Shown here one piece after another: positions 19,475 to 30,603 of a stretch of 64,000 nt of DNA (position 1 is the stretch's first letter; the number at the start of each line of letters is the position of its first letter). Under the pieces are notes generated by a model, which saw nothing but the letters and a program-made list of their open reading frames with translations, was not told the DNA's origin and did not search any database. The translations under genes and the position numbers were made by a program. Source of the stretch: DATGUN01 sp035301285 (GTDB lineage: Bacteria; Bacillota; Bacilli; Bacillales; Amphibacillaceae); contig DATGUN010000007.1 of the NCBI GenBank assembly GCA_035301285.1, positions 222,894-286,893 on the forward strand, read 5' to 3'.

Positions 19475-22400
19475 TTAGAACAGGGAGAGCTGGTTTTCGT
19501 CAGGCATATCTTCCAGGCAACCATGGGTATCCAAATAGGCAAGGACTGTCTTGGATATTTTGCTTCGTTTACGCAAATCCTCTTTGGACAAAAATTCACC
19601 CTCATCCCGGGCATTCACGATGTTGATCGCTGCATTTGTTCCCAGACCGTCGACAGCATTAAATGGCGGTATCAACGTATCGCCCTCGACAATGAAATCG
19701 GTAGCGCTTGATTTATATAAGTCCACACGTTGGAAGGAAAATCCACGTTCACACATTTCCAGTGTCACTTCCAAAACCGTCAACAACCCTTTTTCTTTCG
19801 GGGTTGCATCATTTCCCTTGCTGATAATACCTTCGATCCGATCTCTTATGGCCTGAGATCCTTTCACCATCGTATCCAATTCAAAATCACCCGCACGCAC
19901 GGAAAAGTATGCCGCATAGAAATAAATCGGATAATGTACCTTAAAGTAAGCAATCCTCACTGCCATCAAGACATATGCCGCAGCATGTGCTTTCGGGAAC
20001 ATATATTTTATTTTCTTACATGATTCGATGTACCAATCCGGTACATGATGTTTTTTCATTTCCTGGATCCATTCATCTTCCAACCCTTTTCCTTTACGCA
20101 CAAATTCCATGATCTTAAAGGCGAGTGAAGCCTCAAGCCCTTTATGCATCAGATAAACCATGATATCATCACGGCAACCTATGACATCAGGCAATTCACA
20201 TATACCATCATTAATCAACTCCTCGGCATTTCCCAACCAAACATCTGTACCATGTGACAGCCCTGATATAATGACAAGCTCGGCAAAAGTAGTCGGTTTC
20301 GTGTCTTCCAACATCTGCCTGACAAAACGTGTTCCAAACTCAGGGACACCCAATGTGCCTGTTTTACAATTGATTTGCTCAGGTGTAACCCCCAACGAAC
20401 TTGTCCCCGAAAAGATTTTCATAACTTCTTCATCATCGGTCGGGATGTCTTCCGGATTAATGCCGCTCAAATCTTGCAGCATTCGGATGACTGTCGGATC
20501 ATCATGACCGAGAATATCCAATTTCAATAAGTTATTATCGATGGAATGAAAGTCAAAATGGGTTGTTTTCCATTCACTGTTCCGGTCATCAGCAGGGAAT
20601 TGAATCGGCGTGAAATCATAGATGTCCTTATCATCCGGTACAACGATAATCCCTCCAGGATGTTGTCCAGTTGTACGTTTCACACCTGTACAACCCTGCA
20701 CAAGTCTATCGATTTCCGCCTTTTTATATACCAGTTGATTATCCGATGCATAACCCTTCACATACCCATAGGCGGTTTTTTCGGCAATCGTACCAATTGT
20801 TCCTGCCCGAAATACTTTATCCTCACCGAATATTTCCTTTGTGTAATGGTGTGCACGTGGCTGATACTCACCTGAGAAATTCAAGTCAATATCAGGAACC
20901 TTATCTCCTTTGAAACCTAAAAATGTTTCAAACGGAATATCTTGACCATCTTTTATCAAGTCCGAACCACATTCCGGACATGATTTATCCTCTAAATCAA
21001 ACCCACTTCCGACAGAGCCGTCGGTAAAGAAATGATAATAATGGCATTCCGGACATACATAATGGGCTGGTAATGGATTGACTTCGGTTATTTCCGTCAT
21101 CGTCGCAACAAGGGACGAACCGACAGACCCACGTGAACCAACCAAATAGCCATCATTCAGTGATTTTTTAACAAGCTTATGGGATATCAAATAAATAACC
21201 GCAAATCCGTTATCGATAATACTTGATAATTCTTTTTCCAAACGCTCTTCCAGTATATCCGGTAAGACATCGCCATAAATTTGTCTGGCACGATTATAGC
21301 TTAAATCACGAATTTCCTGATCGGCTCCCTCGATATTCGGTGTATACAGTTCTTCTTTAACAGGAGATATATCCTCGATTTGTTCCGCTATTTTCTGGGT
21401 ATTTGCAATAACGATCTCATTTGCCACATCTTCACCCAAAAACTTGAAACAATCCAGCATTTCGTTTGTCGTACGGAATGGTGTATCCGGCAATTTCTGC
21501 CTGTTCAAAGGATTTCCCGCTTGTGATGAAATCAATATTTGTCTGTATAGCTTATCCGTTTCATCGATGTAGTGGCTATTTCCTGTAGCCACTACTGGTT
21601 TACCCATTTCTTTTGCCATGTCAACGAGATTTGTGATGATATCTAGGATCTGTGCTTCATTTTGGACTAAATCCATTCCTAAAAGATGCGTATAATTTTC
21701 GGGCGGTTGTACTTCGATATAGTCATAAAATCTGGCCACCTCTTGTGCCTCATCACGGGATTTTTGCATCATCGTTTCAAAAACTTCCCCTTGATCACAA
21801 GCCGATCCAATTAAAACACCTTCACGCAAGCGTTCCAACAATGATCTCGGAATACGGGGGACCCGGTAAAAATAATCGATATGTGCATGGGAAACCAATT
21901 TAAAGATATTCTTCAAACCTATCTCATTTTGAGCCAACAAAATGCAATGGGAAGGGCGACCACGTTTATAGGCATCACCTTCTCCAATATGATTGTTCAA
22001 CTGGTTATGGTTTGTGATATCTTTCGCTATGACACCTTGAATCAATTTCCAGCATAGATATCCAGTTGCTTCCGCATCATAGATTGCCCTGTGGTGTTGC
22101 GTCAGTTCGATATCCAGATGTTTACACAATGTGTTCAAACGGTGATTTTTTAAATTGGGGAATAAAAATCGCGCAAGTTCTAACGTATCAATGACCGGAT
22201 TAGAAACTTTCTCATAGTCTATCCGCTTGAATCCCTCATTTAAAAAGCCGATATCGAAACTGGCATTATGGGCAACAAGTGTACAATCTCCCATCCACTC
22301 ATGAAAATCCTTCAGGACATCATCGATTTCTGGAGCATCATTTACCATATCATCTGTAATGCCGGTCAAATCCGTTGTGACCTGGGATAGCGGATGATGC

Positions 22401-23767
22401 GGGTTGGCAAACGATTCAAAGCGATCGATGATTTCACCATCAGACACTTTCACCCCTGCCAATTCAATAATTGTATCGTATACAGCTGAGAGCCCTGTTG
22501 TTTCAACGTCATAAACAACATACGTTTCCTTCCCAAGTTCGACATCATGTTCGTTGTAAGCAATTGGAACACCGTCATCAACCAAGTTGGCCTCTACCCC
22601 GTAAAGAACCTTCACATTATTTTTCTTCCCAGCGGTATGAGCTTCGGGAAATCCTTGGACGACCGCATGATCTGTGATAGCAATAGCTTGATGCCCCCAT
22701 TCGGCTGCCTGCTCGATCATTTTAGTAGGCGAAACAACCGCATCAAGTTGGCTCATCGATGTATGAGCATGCAATTCAACACGTTTGTTATCTGAAGCAC
22801 TTGTATCTTTACGTGTTTGCACTTTTATCTCATTGATATCTGAAGCCATCATGACAAGTTCATTCGAAAACATGTCTGTCTGTATTTTCCCACGTGCTCT
22901 TACCCACATACCTGGCTTTGCAGACTGGAACTTCTGTGCATCTTCATCCCCTTTTGAAAACATTTTAATTTCCAGTGAATCGGTATAATCCGTTGCTTTA
23001 ATGATCAGAAGACTTCTTCCTGACCTCAATTCACGGATATCAGCACTGAATACGTATCCCTCAACGGTCATACTCCGCTCTTCTTCCTGGATCTGCTCCA
23101 TCATCTGGGCTTCGTTCTGGATGCGATAACCAAGCATCAATGGTTTCGCATCATCGTGTGCTTTACTTGCTTGATCACGCTTTTCTTTTTCTTGCACGGT
23201 TTTCTTCACGAGCTCTTTGTCTTCACGCGCTTTTTGCTCGCGGAATTTCGCAATATCCTCTGCTTCCGTTTTGATGTCAATATGTATGGTAAGGATCGGG
23301 GCACCTACTTGTTGACAATAGATCTGGAAAGGTTTTTCCAAATTTTTTTTCAAAGCCCTAGCTTCAGCTTCATTTCGCGCTGTAAACCATAATTCGGCAT
23401 TTTTTACGGTAGGTGCTTGATTGTGGATCAAGTCACTATAGGCAGGTGATAAGTCGGTAATGGACTGCAAGAACACGGTCCAGTAATCACAAATCGTTTG
23501 CTCATCACAAGCTTTGTTTTCGACATGCAATGTGAAAGAAACATCAGCGATTTGCTGGAATGCTTCATTGAATTTGTCTTTGAGATTCTGATACACTTCA
23601 ATCGGCAAAATGTGTTGAATACGTATATCAAAATGCCATTGTTTTTTCGCCCTATACACATGCAGACCATCCAATGTACTTTCTTTGAAATATTTATCCA
23701 CGTATTCAGAGGATATACCGAGCTGCTGCAATAAGAGCATCATTTTTTCATCTTGCGAAATAGCCAT
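19475..23767 (-). CDS. polC: DNA polymerase III alpha subunit, Gram-positive PolC
   Basis: PolC is the replicative polymerase of Firmicutes, with built-in proofreading. The 1430-residue protein has an N-terminal domain, an OB fold (about 230-310), a PHP domain split by the exonuclease ([11 protein letters not shown] near 330), a DEDDh exonuclease ([11 protein letters not shown] near 417), a zinc-binding CPEC...CPEC pair (about 905-935), the polymerase core with [10 protein letters not shown] (near 958) and a C-terminal OB/tau-binding end. I use the ATG at 23767 after GGGGGGAGA. B. subtilis has proS directly upstream; here rseP precedes it, with a large stem-loop in the leader. Tandem terminators follow. 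Confidence 0.98.
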   Translation of the reverse strand: MAISQDEKMMLLLQQLGISSEYVDKYFKESTLDGLHVYRAKKQWHFDIRIQHILPIEVYQNLKDKFNEAFQQIADVSFTLHVENKACDEQTICDYWTVFLQSITDLSPAYSDLIHNQAPTVKNAELWFTARNEAEARALKKNLEKPFQIYCQQVGAPILTIHIDIKTEAEDIAKFREQKAREDKELVKKTVQEKEKRDQASKAHDDAKPLMLGYRIQNEAQMMEQIQEEERSMTVEGYVFSADIRELRSGRSLLIIKATDYTDSLEIKMFSKGDEDAQKFQSAKPGMWVRARGKIQTDMFSNELVMMASDINEIKVQTRKDTSASDNKRVELHAHTSMSQLDAVVSPTKMIEQAAEWGHQAIAITDHAVVQGFPEAHTAGKKNNVKVLYGVEANLVDDGVPIAYNEHDVELGKETYVVYDVETTGLSAVYDTIIELAGVKVSDGEIIDRFESFANPHHPLSQVTTDLTGITDDMVNDAPEIDDVLKDFHEWMGDCTLVAHNASFDIGFLNEGFKRIDYEKVSNPVIDTLELARFLFPNLKNHRLNTLCKHLDIELTQHHRAIYDAEATGYLCWKLIQGVIAKDITNHNQLNNHIGEGDAYKRGRPSHCILLAQNEIGLKNIFKLVSHAHIDYFYRVPRIPRSLLERLREGVLIGSACDQGEVFETMMQKSRDEAQEVARFYDYIEVQPPENYTHLLGMDLVQNEAQILDIITNLVDMAKEMGKPVVATGNSHYIDETDKLYRQILISSQAGNPLNRQKLPDTPFRTTNEMLDCFKFLGEDVANEIVIANTQKIAEQIEDISPVKEELYTPNIEGADQEIRDLSYNRARQIYGDVLPDILEERLEKELSSIIDNGFAVIYLISHKLVKKSLNDGYLVGSRGSVGSSLVATMTEITEVNPLPAHYVCPECHYYHFFTDGSVGSGFDLEDKSCPECGSDLIKDGQDIPFETFLGFKGDKVPDIDLNFSGEYQPRAHHYTKEIFGEDKVFRAGTIGTIAEKTAYGYVKGYASDNQLVYKKAEIDRLVQGCTGVKRTTGQHPGGIIVVPDDKDIYDFTPIQFPADDRNSEWKTTHFDFHSIDNNLLKLDILGHDDPTVIRMLQDLSGINPEDIPTDDEEVMKIFSGTSSLGVTPEQINCKTGTLGVPEFGTRFVRQMLEDTKPTTFAELVIISGLSHGTDVWLGNAEELINDGICELPDVIGCRDDIMVYLMHKGLEASLAFKIMEFVRKGKGLEDEWIQEMKKHHVPDWYIESCKKIKYMFPKAHAAAYVLMAVRIAYFKVHYPIYFYAAYFSVRAGDFELDTMVKGSQAIRDRIEGIISKGNDATPKEKGLLTVLEVTLEMCERGFSFQRVDLYKSSATDFIVEGDTLIPPFNAVDGLGTNAAINIVNARDEGEFLSKEDLRKRSKISKTVLAYLDTHGCLEDMPDENQLSLF

Positions 23768-23803
23768 TTGTCTCCCCCCAAACATGTACTTCTTCTCCCA
23801 ATA

Positions 23804-23884
23804 AGGAAACCTTTATCCCATATAGCAAAACGGACACATTGCATCGATAAATGCAACACCAATCGCAATTGATAAAGGCTTCCT
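23804..23884 (-). promoter_or_regulatory. Structured RNA element in the polC leader
   Basis: A 14-bp inverted repeat (AGGAAACCTTTATC at 23804-23817 with GATAAAGGCTTCCT at 23871-23884; one G-U pair) encloses a second hairpin, TTGCAT-N6-ATGCAA (23839-23856). It ends 36 bases before the polC ATG and has no U tract, so it is not an ordinary terminator. It occupies the place where proS lies in B. subtilis. Confidence 0.55.
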
Positions 23885-23902
23885 CTTATAGACATGTTTC
23901 AT

Positions 23903-25162
23903 TTATAAAAACAGGCGTTGAATGTCGTTCCAAGTCACAACAATCATCAATAACATCAATAATGCAAACCCGATAAAATGGACGATTCCTTCTTTCTGTG
24001 GATCAATAGGCTTACCGCGCACTGCCTCAATCCCGACAAACAATAGCCGTCCGCCATCCAAAGCGGGCAGTGGCACAAGATTGACGATACCTAGATTGAC
24101 ACTTAGCAGTGCTGTCCACGTCATGAAATTCATGAATCCCGTCTGAACGACTTGATCGGTAAAATCATAGATGCCTACAGGCCCGGATAGCATATCAATG
24201 GAAACTTGACCGGTTATTAACATACCTAAGTTTGTCAAAATCATCTTCGTCAGTTCATACGGCTGGACAAACCCGAACTTAACAGCCTGACCGAACGATT
24301 TATCCATCTCACGCTCGACACCTACTTGTCCGATTGTCTGATCTTGCATATCGACTTCATCAGGGACAACCGTAAGCGACTTTTCTTCATCACCCCGTAC
24401 AAATGTCATACTCAATTCTTTTTTGGGATTTTCACTGACGATTGTAGAAAAGTCCTCCCATGATGTAATCGAAGAACCGTTTATGTGAGTAATCTCATCA
24501 CCCGCTTCAAATCCAGCTTCATCTGCAGGCGAATCTGTCTTTACATTGGCAATGACGGCATCATCCGACGGCACACCTTGTATAAGACCAATTAATATAA
24601 AGATGACAATCGCCAACAGGAAATTCATGAACGGTCCTGCAAAAAGCTGCGCCGCTCTTTGTCCGACACTCTTGGAAGCAAATTGCCTATCATAAGGTGC
24701 TATTTGTGTTTCTGTTTCATCCATCACGAAATACGCCTTTGGATCGACTTCAAATGTTAATTTATTGTCCTCATCTTCCGGTTCATAGCCTTCAATGACC
24801 AGATCATGATCCAAATCCGCACGTTCAACTTCAATCACACGGGCATTTGGGTGTTTATCTTTATGGTTCACGATAATTTTATTTATTTTTTTCGATTCAT
24901 TGAACTCAATACCGATATGATAGCCGGGTTTCAATTCGATCATTTCCGGATCATCCCCGGCAACACGTACATAACCACCGATAGGAAGCAGCCGCACCGT
25001 ATATAGCGTTTCGTTTTTTATAGTCGAGAATATTTTCGGTCCAAAACCAATTGCAAATTCGCGTGCGAGCATACCGGTTTTTTTAGCTAAAATCAAATGA
25101 CCAAGTTCATGTATGAATACAAGTAAACCAAACATGACAATAAAAGCAATTACAGTTGTCAA
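23903..25162 (-). CDS. rseP: Site-2 intramembrane zinc metalloprotease RasP/RseP
   Basis: RasP cleaves membrane substrates such as anti-sigma factors and signal-peptide remnants. The 419-residue protein has the zinc motif HELGH at residues 18-22 in its first membrane segment, a long extracytoplasmic insertion, a PDZ domain (about 190-275), the second metal-site motif LVPLPALDGGRLLF near residue 370 and a final membrane helix. I favour the TTG at 25162, eight bases after AAAGGAAGG, over a GTG three codons upstream that overlaps the ribosome site. In B. subtilis dxr lies between cdsA and this gene; it is absent here. Confidence 0.95.
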   Translation of the reverse strand: MTTVIAFIVMFGLLVFIHELGHLILAKKTGMLAREFAIGFGPKIFSTIKNETLYTVRLLPIGGYVRVAGDDPEMIELKPGYHIGIEFNESKKINKIIVNHKDKHPNARVIEVERADLDHDLVIEGYEPEDEDNKLTFEVDPKAYFVMDETETQIAPYDRQFASKSVGQRAAQLFAGPFMNFLLAIVIFILIGLIQGVPSDDAVIANVKTDSPADEAGFEAGDEITHINGSSITSWEDFSTIVSENPKKELSMTFVRGDEEKSLTVVPDEVDMQDQTIGQVGVEREMDKSFGQAVKFGFVQPYELTKMILTNLGMLITGQVSIDMLSGPVGIYDFTDQVVQTGFMNFMTWTALLSVNLGIVNLVPLPALDGGRLLFVGIEAVRGKPIDPQKEGIVHFIGFALLMLLMIVVTWNDIQRLFL

Positions 25163-25258
25163 TACAGGCACCTTCCTTTATCCGGGTATAGAATTATCTC
25201 TATTCCTCTGTACCATATAGTATACGAGTTCGTCTGCGGGAATATTTATATTTTCGAA

Positions 25259-26044
25259 TTAGATGAAGCCAACCACATATAAAAAGGGCAAGACGAACAA
25301 CAAGCTGTCGAATCGATCTAAAATACCACCGTGACCAGGCAGGATATTTCCCGAGTCTTTCACACCGAAGTGACGTTTGAACGCGGACTCGACCAAGTCG
25401 CCTAACTGACCAACCATTGATGCCGAGATCGTGATACCGATTATACCGATCATTGGTACCGAAAATGGTTTGATAAGCTGAAAGACAATTGCAACGATAC
25501 AGGCACATAATATACCTCCGAGAGCACCTTCAACCGTCTTTTTAGGACTGATGGCAGGCATCAATTTTCTCTTGCCTAAACTACGCCCAAAGAAATAAGC
25601 TCCCGTATCGGTTGCCCAGACGATAAACAAAGCATAAAGCAAATACGACAGACCGACATCGCGAATATGCATGAAGAAATAAAATCCGATACCGATATAC
25701 ACAAGCGACATCAAATAAAATCCTGCCGTCTGAAACGTGAACCTATTTTTCAAAAGGACTGTATACATGCATAATAACATACTTAAAACAATGACAATAT
25801 CCGTTCTTGTTAAATGAATATAAGGAATCTCTTCACCCGATCCGGGGTACATGAGTCCCCAAAGCGCTAGAACCGATGTTAGCACCGGGAGGATGAATCG
25901 ACTGTTTTTATCCATATTGATCAATTCAAAAAAACCAATGGTAGCCATTAAATAAATGAGCAGCATGAAGGGCCATTCACCATAAATAACCAAAGGTACA
26001 AATATGATAAGTGCAACAGCTGCCGTTAATATACGTTGTATCAT
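25259..26044 (-). CDS. cdsA: Phosphatidate cytidylyltransferase
   Basis: CdsA makes CDP-diacylglycerol, the precursor of phosphatidylglycerol and other phospholipids. The 261-residue integral membrane protein has about seven or eight hydrophobic segments and the family signature SAFKRHFGVKDSGNILPGHG near the C-terminus, followed by the LDRFDSLLFV metal-site segment. It starts 15 bp after uppS, indicating co-transcription. The following gene is rseP, with 96 bp between and no dxr. Confidence 0.96.
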   Translation of the reverse strand: MIQRILTAAVALIIFVPLVIYGEWPFMLLIYLMATIGFFELINMDKNSRFILPVLTSVLALWGLMYPGSGEEIPYIHLTRTDIVIVLSMLLCMYTVLLKNRFTFQTAGFYLMSLVYIGIGFYFFMHIRDVGLSYLLYALFIVWATDTGAYFFGRSLGKRKLMPAISPKKTVEGALGGILCACIVAIVFQLIKPFSVPMIGIIGITISASMVGQLGDLVESAFKRHFGVKDSGNILPGHGGILDRFDSLLFVLPFLYVVGFI

Positions 26045-26059
26045 GTGTTTTTCCTCACT

Positions 26060-26818
26060 TTAAATTCCTCCATACCTTCTTTTTCTTTGTTGATACTCCT
26101 GGAGGGCTTCTTGAAAGACATCAGCATGGAAATCAGGCCACAACACATCTGTAAACCAAAATTCCGTGTATGCCAACTGCCATAACAAGAAATTGCTTAA
26201 CCGCTGTTCTCCACTCGTCCGAATCAATAAATCCGGATCCGATAGACCATGCGTATATAGATAATTTGAAAACATATTTTCGTCCAATGCATCAGTCGAT
26301 ACTCTTCCTGCGTCTATATCTTCCATTATTTGTTTGATGGCACGCATGATTTCGTATCGTCCCCCATAGTTTAAAGCAAAATTGAGGATTAATCCATCAT
26401 TGTCCTTTGTTTTTTCTTTACCGTATCGAATCACCTTTTTGGTATGTTCGGGGAGCTTGTCGAAATCGCCAATCGTTTCAATCTTGACGTTATTTTCAAT
26501 CATCTCCGGCAAATATATATGCATGAATTCCTTTGGGAGTTTCAAAATATATTCGACTTCCGACTTCGGGCGTTTCCAATTCTCTGTCGAAAAGGTATAT
26601 AAGGTCAGAACTTTTATTTTACATGACGTTGCCGCTTTAACAATTTCCCTCACTACATTCATGCCTTCTTTATGCCCTGCGATACGCGGCAATCCGCGTT
26701 TGTTGGCCCAACGCCCATTCCCATCCATGATAATAGCGACATGGTGTGGCATATTATCTAAATTCGTTAAAGGCTCGATATATTTTCTTTTTTTGAAAAA
26801 TGGAAGTTTCATGAACAT
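26060..26818 (-). CDS. uppS: Undecaprenyl diphosphate synthase
   Basis: UppS condenses isopentenyl diphosphate units in the cis configuration to make the C55 lipid carrier for cell-wall synthesis. The 252-residue protein has the catalytic Asp32 in IIMDGNGRWANKRG, HKEGMNVVREI, and the C-terminal LLIRTSGEQRLSNFLLWQ and FTDVLWPDF motifs. The ATG at 26818 lies five bases after GGAGG; a second ATG two codons on is possible. An extended -10 promoter lies upstream, after the frr terminator. Confidence 0.97.
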   Translation of the reverse strand: MFMKLPFFKKRKYIEPLTNLDNMPHHVAIIMDGNGRWANKRGLPRIAGHKEGMNVVREIVKAATSCKIKVLTLYTFSTENWKRPKSEVEYILKLPKEFMHIYLPEMIENNVKIETIGDFDKLPEHTKKVIRYGKEKTKDNDGLILNFALNYGGRYEIMRAIKQIMEDIDAGRVSTDALDENMFSNYLYTHGLSDPDLLIRTSGEQRLSNFLLWQLAYTEFWFTDVLWPDFHADVFQEALQEYQQRKRRYGGI

Positions 26819-26898
26819 TTAATCCTCCGACTGCGCTTTATCCCTTTACAATCAAGTACAAAGCCTCATTCAAGTTTGAATATAATGATTGAGATTCC

Positions 26899-26907
26899 AT
26901 TATATCA
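26899..26907 (-). promoter_or_regulatory. Extended -10 promoter of uppS-cdsA-rseP
   Basis: TG-A-TATAAT on the minus strand (TATAAT at 26899-26904, TG at 26906-26907) is a perfect extended -10. The -35 region is poor. It follows the frr terminator by about 40 bp. Confidence 0.55.
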
Positions 26908-26939
26908 TTTCATACGTGTTTATATCACAAAAATTGCAA

Positions 26940-26972
26940 TAAAAAACAAAAACCCCCTTGTAAGAAGAGGGT
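26940..26972 (-). terminator. Intrinsic terminator after frr
   Basis: An 8-bp stem with one G-U pair (26952-26959 with 26965-26972) is followed by UUUUUGUUUUUU on the minus strand. Confidence 0.85.
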
Positions 26973-27000
26973 CTTGACTTCTAGTTTACACGGTATACTG

Positions 27001-27558
27001 TTAAACTTCCATAATTTCTTTTTCTTTTGTATCGACCATATTATCGACTTCACCGACATACTTGTCTGTGTTCGATTGAACGTCATCCTGCAAGCTTCTC
27101 AGATCATCTTCTGTGATTTCGCTGCCTTTTTCCATTTTCTTCAATTGATCATTTGCATCTCTACGGATATTACGTATTTGGACGCGTGCTTCTTCGGCAT
27201 ATTTTCCGATTACTTTCACAAGATCTTTCCGTCTTTCCTCTGTCAGCGTCGGAATATTGATTCTGACAACATTTCCATCACTTGAAGGTGATAGACCTAA
27301 ATCGGCTTTTTGTATGGCCTTTTCGATTTCACCGATTGCAGACTTGTCAAAAGGTGTGATCACCAACAAACGTGCTTCTGGTGCAGAAACGGAAGCCAAT
27401 TGGTTCAGTGGTGTATACGCACCGTAATAATCGACATGAACACCGTCTAATAACGAAGGATTGGCGCGTCCAGCTCGGACTGTTGCCAAACTCTTAGAAA
27501 ACGCCTGTACAGCTTGTTTCATTTTTTCTTGCATCTCTTTAATTGTTTCTGCTGACAT
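27001..27558 (-). CDS. frr: Ribosome recycling factor
   Basis: RRF splits post-termination ribosomes together with EF-G. The 185-residue protein shows [17 protein letters not shown], SLPNxP-type [15 protein letters not shown] and [16 protein letters not shown], all typical of the three-helix bundle domain. It starts 2 bp after the pyrH stop, consistent with the universal pyrH-frr pair, and is followed by a clear terminator. Confidence 0.98.
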   Translation of the reverse strand: MSAETIKEMQEKMKQAVQAFSKSLATVRAGRANPSLLDGVHVDYYGAYTPLNQLASVSAPEARLLVITPFDKSAIGEIEKAIQKADLGLSPSSDGNVVRINIPTLTEERRKDLVKVIGKYAEEARVQIRNIRRDANDQLKKMEKGSEITEDDLRSLQDDVQSNTDKYVGEVDNMVDTKEKEIMEV

Positions 27559-27560
27559 GT

Positions 27561-28322
<762 letters not shown>

Positions 28323-28350
28323 TTATATGACTGCCTTCATCTACATTCAT

Positions 28351-28393
28351 AGCGATAGGGGCCTGTGGAACCAGGTCCCAGCCCCAGATCGCT
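28351..28393. repeat. GC-rich compound palindrome at the tsf stop
   Basis: AGCGAT (28351-28356) pairs with ATCGCT (28388-28393), and inside this GGGGC pairs with GCCCC and CCTG with CAGG. There is no U tract after it on the minus strand. Its richness in G and C contrasts with the surroundings and suggests a dispersed palindromic repeat or an attenuating structure between tsf and pyrH. Confidence 0.5.
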
Positions 28394-29277
28394 TATTCTT
28401 TTATTTGACTCATAACTTCATCAGCAAAGTTTTCTTCTCGTTTTTCCATTCCTTCGCCAACTTCATAACGAACGAACGTATTGACGGTTCCACCTTTACT
28501 GGAAACATATTTTTCAACTTTCTGATCGGGATCTTTTACAAAGTTTTGGTCCAACAGACAAATTTCTTCAAAGAACTTCCCAAGACGACCTTCAACCATT
28601 TTTTCAACGATCTTTTCTGGTTTCCCTTCATTAAGTGCTTGTGTTTTCAGGACTTCACGCTCACGGTCGACTTCTTCTTTCGGCACTTCATCCCGTGATA
28701 CATAACGCGGGCTGACAGCTGCGGCATGCATCGCTATATCCTTTGCCACCGTTTCATCAGTTGTCCCTTCAAGCAATGCCAACACTCCGATGCTTCCTCC
28801 CATGTGTGTATAGGCACCGAATGCATCATTGTCTGTTTTCGTCAACAAAGTGAAACGTCTGAAGGAAATTTTCTCTCCTATTGTTGCGATAAATGATTTG
28901 ATATAATCTTCAACAGATGTATTTTCGCCCTCAATGGTTTGCTGTAATGCTTCATCCACTGTCTTAGGTTCAGCTTGGACAATATGTTTGCCCAATGTTT
29001 CCAATAAATCCTGGAACTTTTCATTTTTTGTAACGAAGTCTGTTTCACAGTTCACTTCGATAAGTGCTGCTTTATTTCCGCTTACTTCAATGTGTGTCGA
29101 ACCTTCTGCAGCAATCCGATCTGCTTTTTTAGCAGCCTTCGCCATTCCTTTTTCCCGTAAAAAGTCAATGGCTTTTTCCATATCTCCGTCTGTTTCTTGA
29201 AGCGCCTTTTTACAATCCATCATTCCGGCACCTGTTTTTTCGCGTAATTCTTTTACCATTTGTGCTGTTATTGCCAT
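28393..29277 (-). CDS. tsf: Elongation factor Ts
   Basis: EF-Ts recycles EF-Tu by exchanging GDP for GTP. The 294-residue protein begins with the UBA-like domain ([20 protein letters not shown], the family signature) and continues with two core subdomains including [11 protein letters not shown] Shine-Dalgarno AGGAGGAAG precedes the ATG. It follows rpsB, with an intrinsic terminator between them that probably lowers tsf relative to rpsB. Confidence 0.98.
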   Translation of the reverse strand: MAITAQMVKELREKTGAGMMDCKKALQETDGDMEKAIDFLREKGMAKAAKKADRIAAEGSTHIEVSGNKAALIEVNCETDFVTKNEKFQDLLETLGKHIVQAEPKTVDEALQQTIEGENTSVEDYIKSFIATIGEKISFRRFTLLTKTDNDAFGAYTHMGGSIGVLALLEGTTDETVAKDIAMHAAAVSPRYVSRDEVPKEEVDREREVLKTQALNEGKPEKIVEKMVEGRLGKFFEEICLLDQNFVKDPDQKVEKYVSSKGGTVNTFVRYEVGEGMEKREENFADEVMSQIKE

Positions 29278-29345
29278 ATTTTCTTCCTCCTAATAATTGA
29301 TCAAAATTGACTCATTTATAATGATTGTGCCCAAAAACCTTTCCT

Positions 29346-29381
29346 AAAAAAAGGTGATAAAAGGTTTATCCCCTTATCACC
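29346..29381 (-). terminator. Terminator/attenuator between rpsB and tsf
   Basis: GGTGATAA (29353-29360) pairs with TTATCACC (29374-29381), and the RNA then has seven U residues (29346-29352). Because tsf has no clear promoter of its own here, partial read-through is likely. Confidence 0.85.
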
Positions 29382-29400
29382 ATACCTTTTTTTGCATTGC

Positions 29401-30195
29401 TTATGCTTCTTCAGTCTTTGTTTCCGCTGTGTCTTCTTCTGTTTTTGAAGCCGTTTCAGTTGTGTCTTCCGGTGCGTCTGCTTCAGCCGGCTCTACCTCT
29501 GGTACCTCTTCTTCACCTTGCTTCACTTCCAAGATAGCATCTGCCATTTTTGAGGTGAGTAGTTTCACGGCACGGATCGCATCGTCGTTTGCCGGAATCA
29601 CATGATCGATTTCATCTGGATCACAGTTTGTATCAACAATCCCGATAATAGGGATATTCAGCTTATGTGCTTCTGCTATTGCAATCCGCTCTTTACGAGG
29701 GTCTATTACGAACAGAGCATCTGGTAATCTATTCATTTCTTTAATACCGCCCAAGAATTTCTCCAAACGGTCTTTTTCTTTCAATAAATCAACTGTTTCT
29801 TTTTTAGGTAGCACATCGAATGTACCATCTTCTTCCATTTTTTCGATGTCTTTCATACGTTGGATCCGTTTACGGATGGTCTGGAAGTTAGTTAACGTTC
29901 CTCCCAACCAACGATGATTCACATAAAACATACCAGAACGTGTTGCTTCATCTCTTACAGAGTCCTGTGCTTGTTTTTTGGTTCCGACAAACAAGACTGT
30001 TCCTCCGTCAGCTACAAGTTCCTTAACATATTTGTATGCTTCATCAATCTTCTTAACCGTTTTTTGCAGATCGATGATGTAAATGCCGTTACGTTCTGTG
30101 AAAATGTATTTTTTCATTTTCGGGTTCCAACGGCGTGTCTGGTGTCCGAAATGTACACCTGCTTCCAATAATTGCTTCATAGAAATGACTGACAT
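29401..30195 (-). CDS. rpsB: 30S ribosomal protein S2
   Basis: S2 is a late-assembling 30S protein that also contacts S1-type factors. The 264-residue product contains [20 protein letters not shown], the family start, [15 protein letters not shown] and [19 protein letters not shown]. The C-terminal 40 residues are a strongly acidic, Ala/Glu/Thr-rich tail that is longer than in B. subtilis and probably disordered. The ATG at 30195 follows CCAAGGAGG. In B. subtilis the fla/che operon ends immediately upstream; here codY does, with a swrB-like relic in the gap. Confidence 0.97.
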   Translation of the reverse strand: MSVISMKQLLEAGVHFGHQTRRWNPKMKKYIFTERNGIYIIDLQKTVKKIDEAYKYVKELVADGGTVLFVGTKKQAQDSVRDEATRSGMFYVNHRWLGGTLTNFQTIRKRIQRMKDIEKMEEDGTFDVLPKKETVDLLKEKDRLEKFLGGIKEMNRLPDALFVIDPRKERIAIAEAHKLNIPIIGIVDTNCDPDEIDHVIPANDDAIRAVKLLTSKMADAILEVKQGEEEVPEVEPAEADAPEDTTETASKTEEDTAETKTEEA

Positions 30196-30236
30196 AAAAT
30201 AATCCTCCTTGGTTTTTTTCCTCCGCCCAGGTCATT

Positions 30237-30292
30237 TTTGTATAAAACCAATCTAAAAGGTATGATTCGATGCAATTGGCACCATATACAAA
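30237..30292 (-). promoter_or_regulatory. Structured leader of rpsB
   Basis: In the rpsB 5' untranslated region TTTGTATA (30237-30244) is an exact inverse match of TATACAAA (30285-30292), and inside it CCAAT (30248-30252) pairs with ATTGG (30275-30279). The nested stems resemble an autoregulatory ribosomal-protein leader. I do not know a described S2 leader in Bacillaceae, so function is inference. Confidence 0.45.
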
Positions 30293-30353
30293 TCACTGGA
30301 CGTGTGTTATTTACGAGCTCATATTTCATGAACACAGTATTACACCAAAAATA

Positions 30354-30382
30354 AATATAACATAATGAATGATGGCAAGCAA
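30354..30382 (-). promoter_or_regulatory. Sigma-A promoter of rpsB
   Basis: TTGCTT (30377-30382), 17 bases, then TATATT (30354-30359), with TG one base before the -10 (extended -10). The predicted start gives a leader of about 150 bases. It lies directly after the swrB-like relic. Confidence 0.65.
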
Positions 30383-30385
30383 GTA

Positions 30386-30528
30386 TTACAGTTTATTTTT
30401 GTTATAAAATTTCACCATCAGCATGATTCCAGTTTTCCTTTGCCTCGTCTTTTGAAAGCTTCTTCAATCGCGAACCCTTGTGCCATCAGTAAATATGATA
30501 TATCACCATAGCCGCGACCATGTCCTTG
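30386..30528 (-). pseudogene. Relic of swrB (last gene of the flagellar operon), C-terminal fragment
   Basis: On the minus strand one frame reads YGDISYLLMAQGFAIEEAF then KRRGKGKLE before a stop. Shifting by one base at the LE codons continues as IMLMVKFYNKNKL and ends at 30386. The joined pattern G-x-x-I-E-E-x(5)-G-K-G-K-x-E-I-x-L-x-x-K-F is the C-terminal motif I recall for SwrB/YlxL (DUF6115) proteins. SwrB is the last gene of fla/che, directly before rpsB in B. subtilis, which is exactly where this lies. There is no start, no N-terminal membrane segment and a frameshift, so it is a dead fragment. The match is from memory; a profile search would settle it. Confidence 0.7.
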
Positions 30529-30569
30529 TTACTTATCTAGATATAAACATTCATTTATGTAATATATTT

Positions 30570-30603
30570 GATCAAAAAAAGCTAGTCCGAAAACTAGCTT
30601 TTT
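30570..30603 (-). terminator. Intrinsic terminator after codY
   Basis: An 11-bp stem (AAAAAGCTAGT at 30576-30586, ACTAGCTTTTT at 30593-30603) with a 6-base loop and a U run on the minus strand. It ends xerC-hslV-hslU-codY transcription. Confidence 0.9.

Noticed and set aside
23768..23902. T-box riboswitch before polC, given the missing proS
   Set aside because: The stems do not include a recognisable T-box sequence and there is no terminator/antiterminator pair.
25163..25258. Open frame of about 25 codons between cdsA and rseP as a possible dxr relic
   Set aside because: No residue pattern of Dxr could be recognised; such frames occur by chance.
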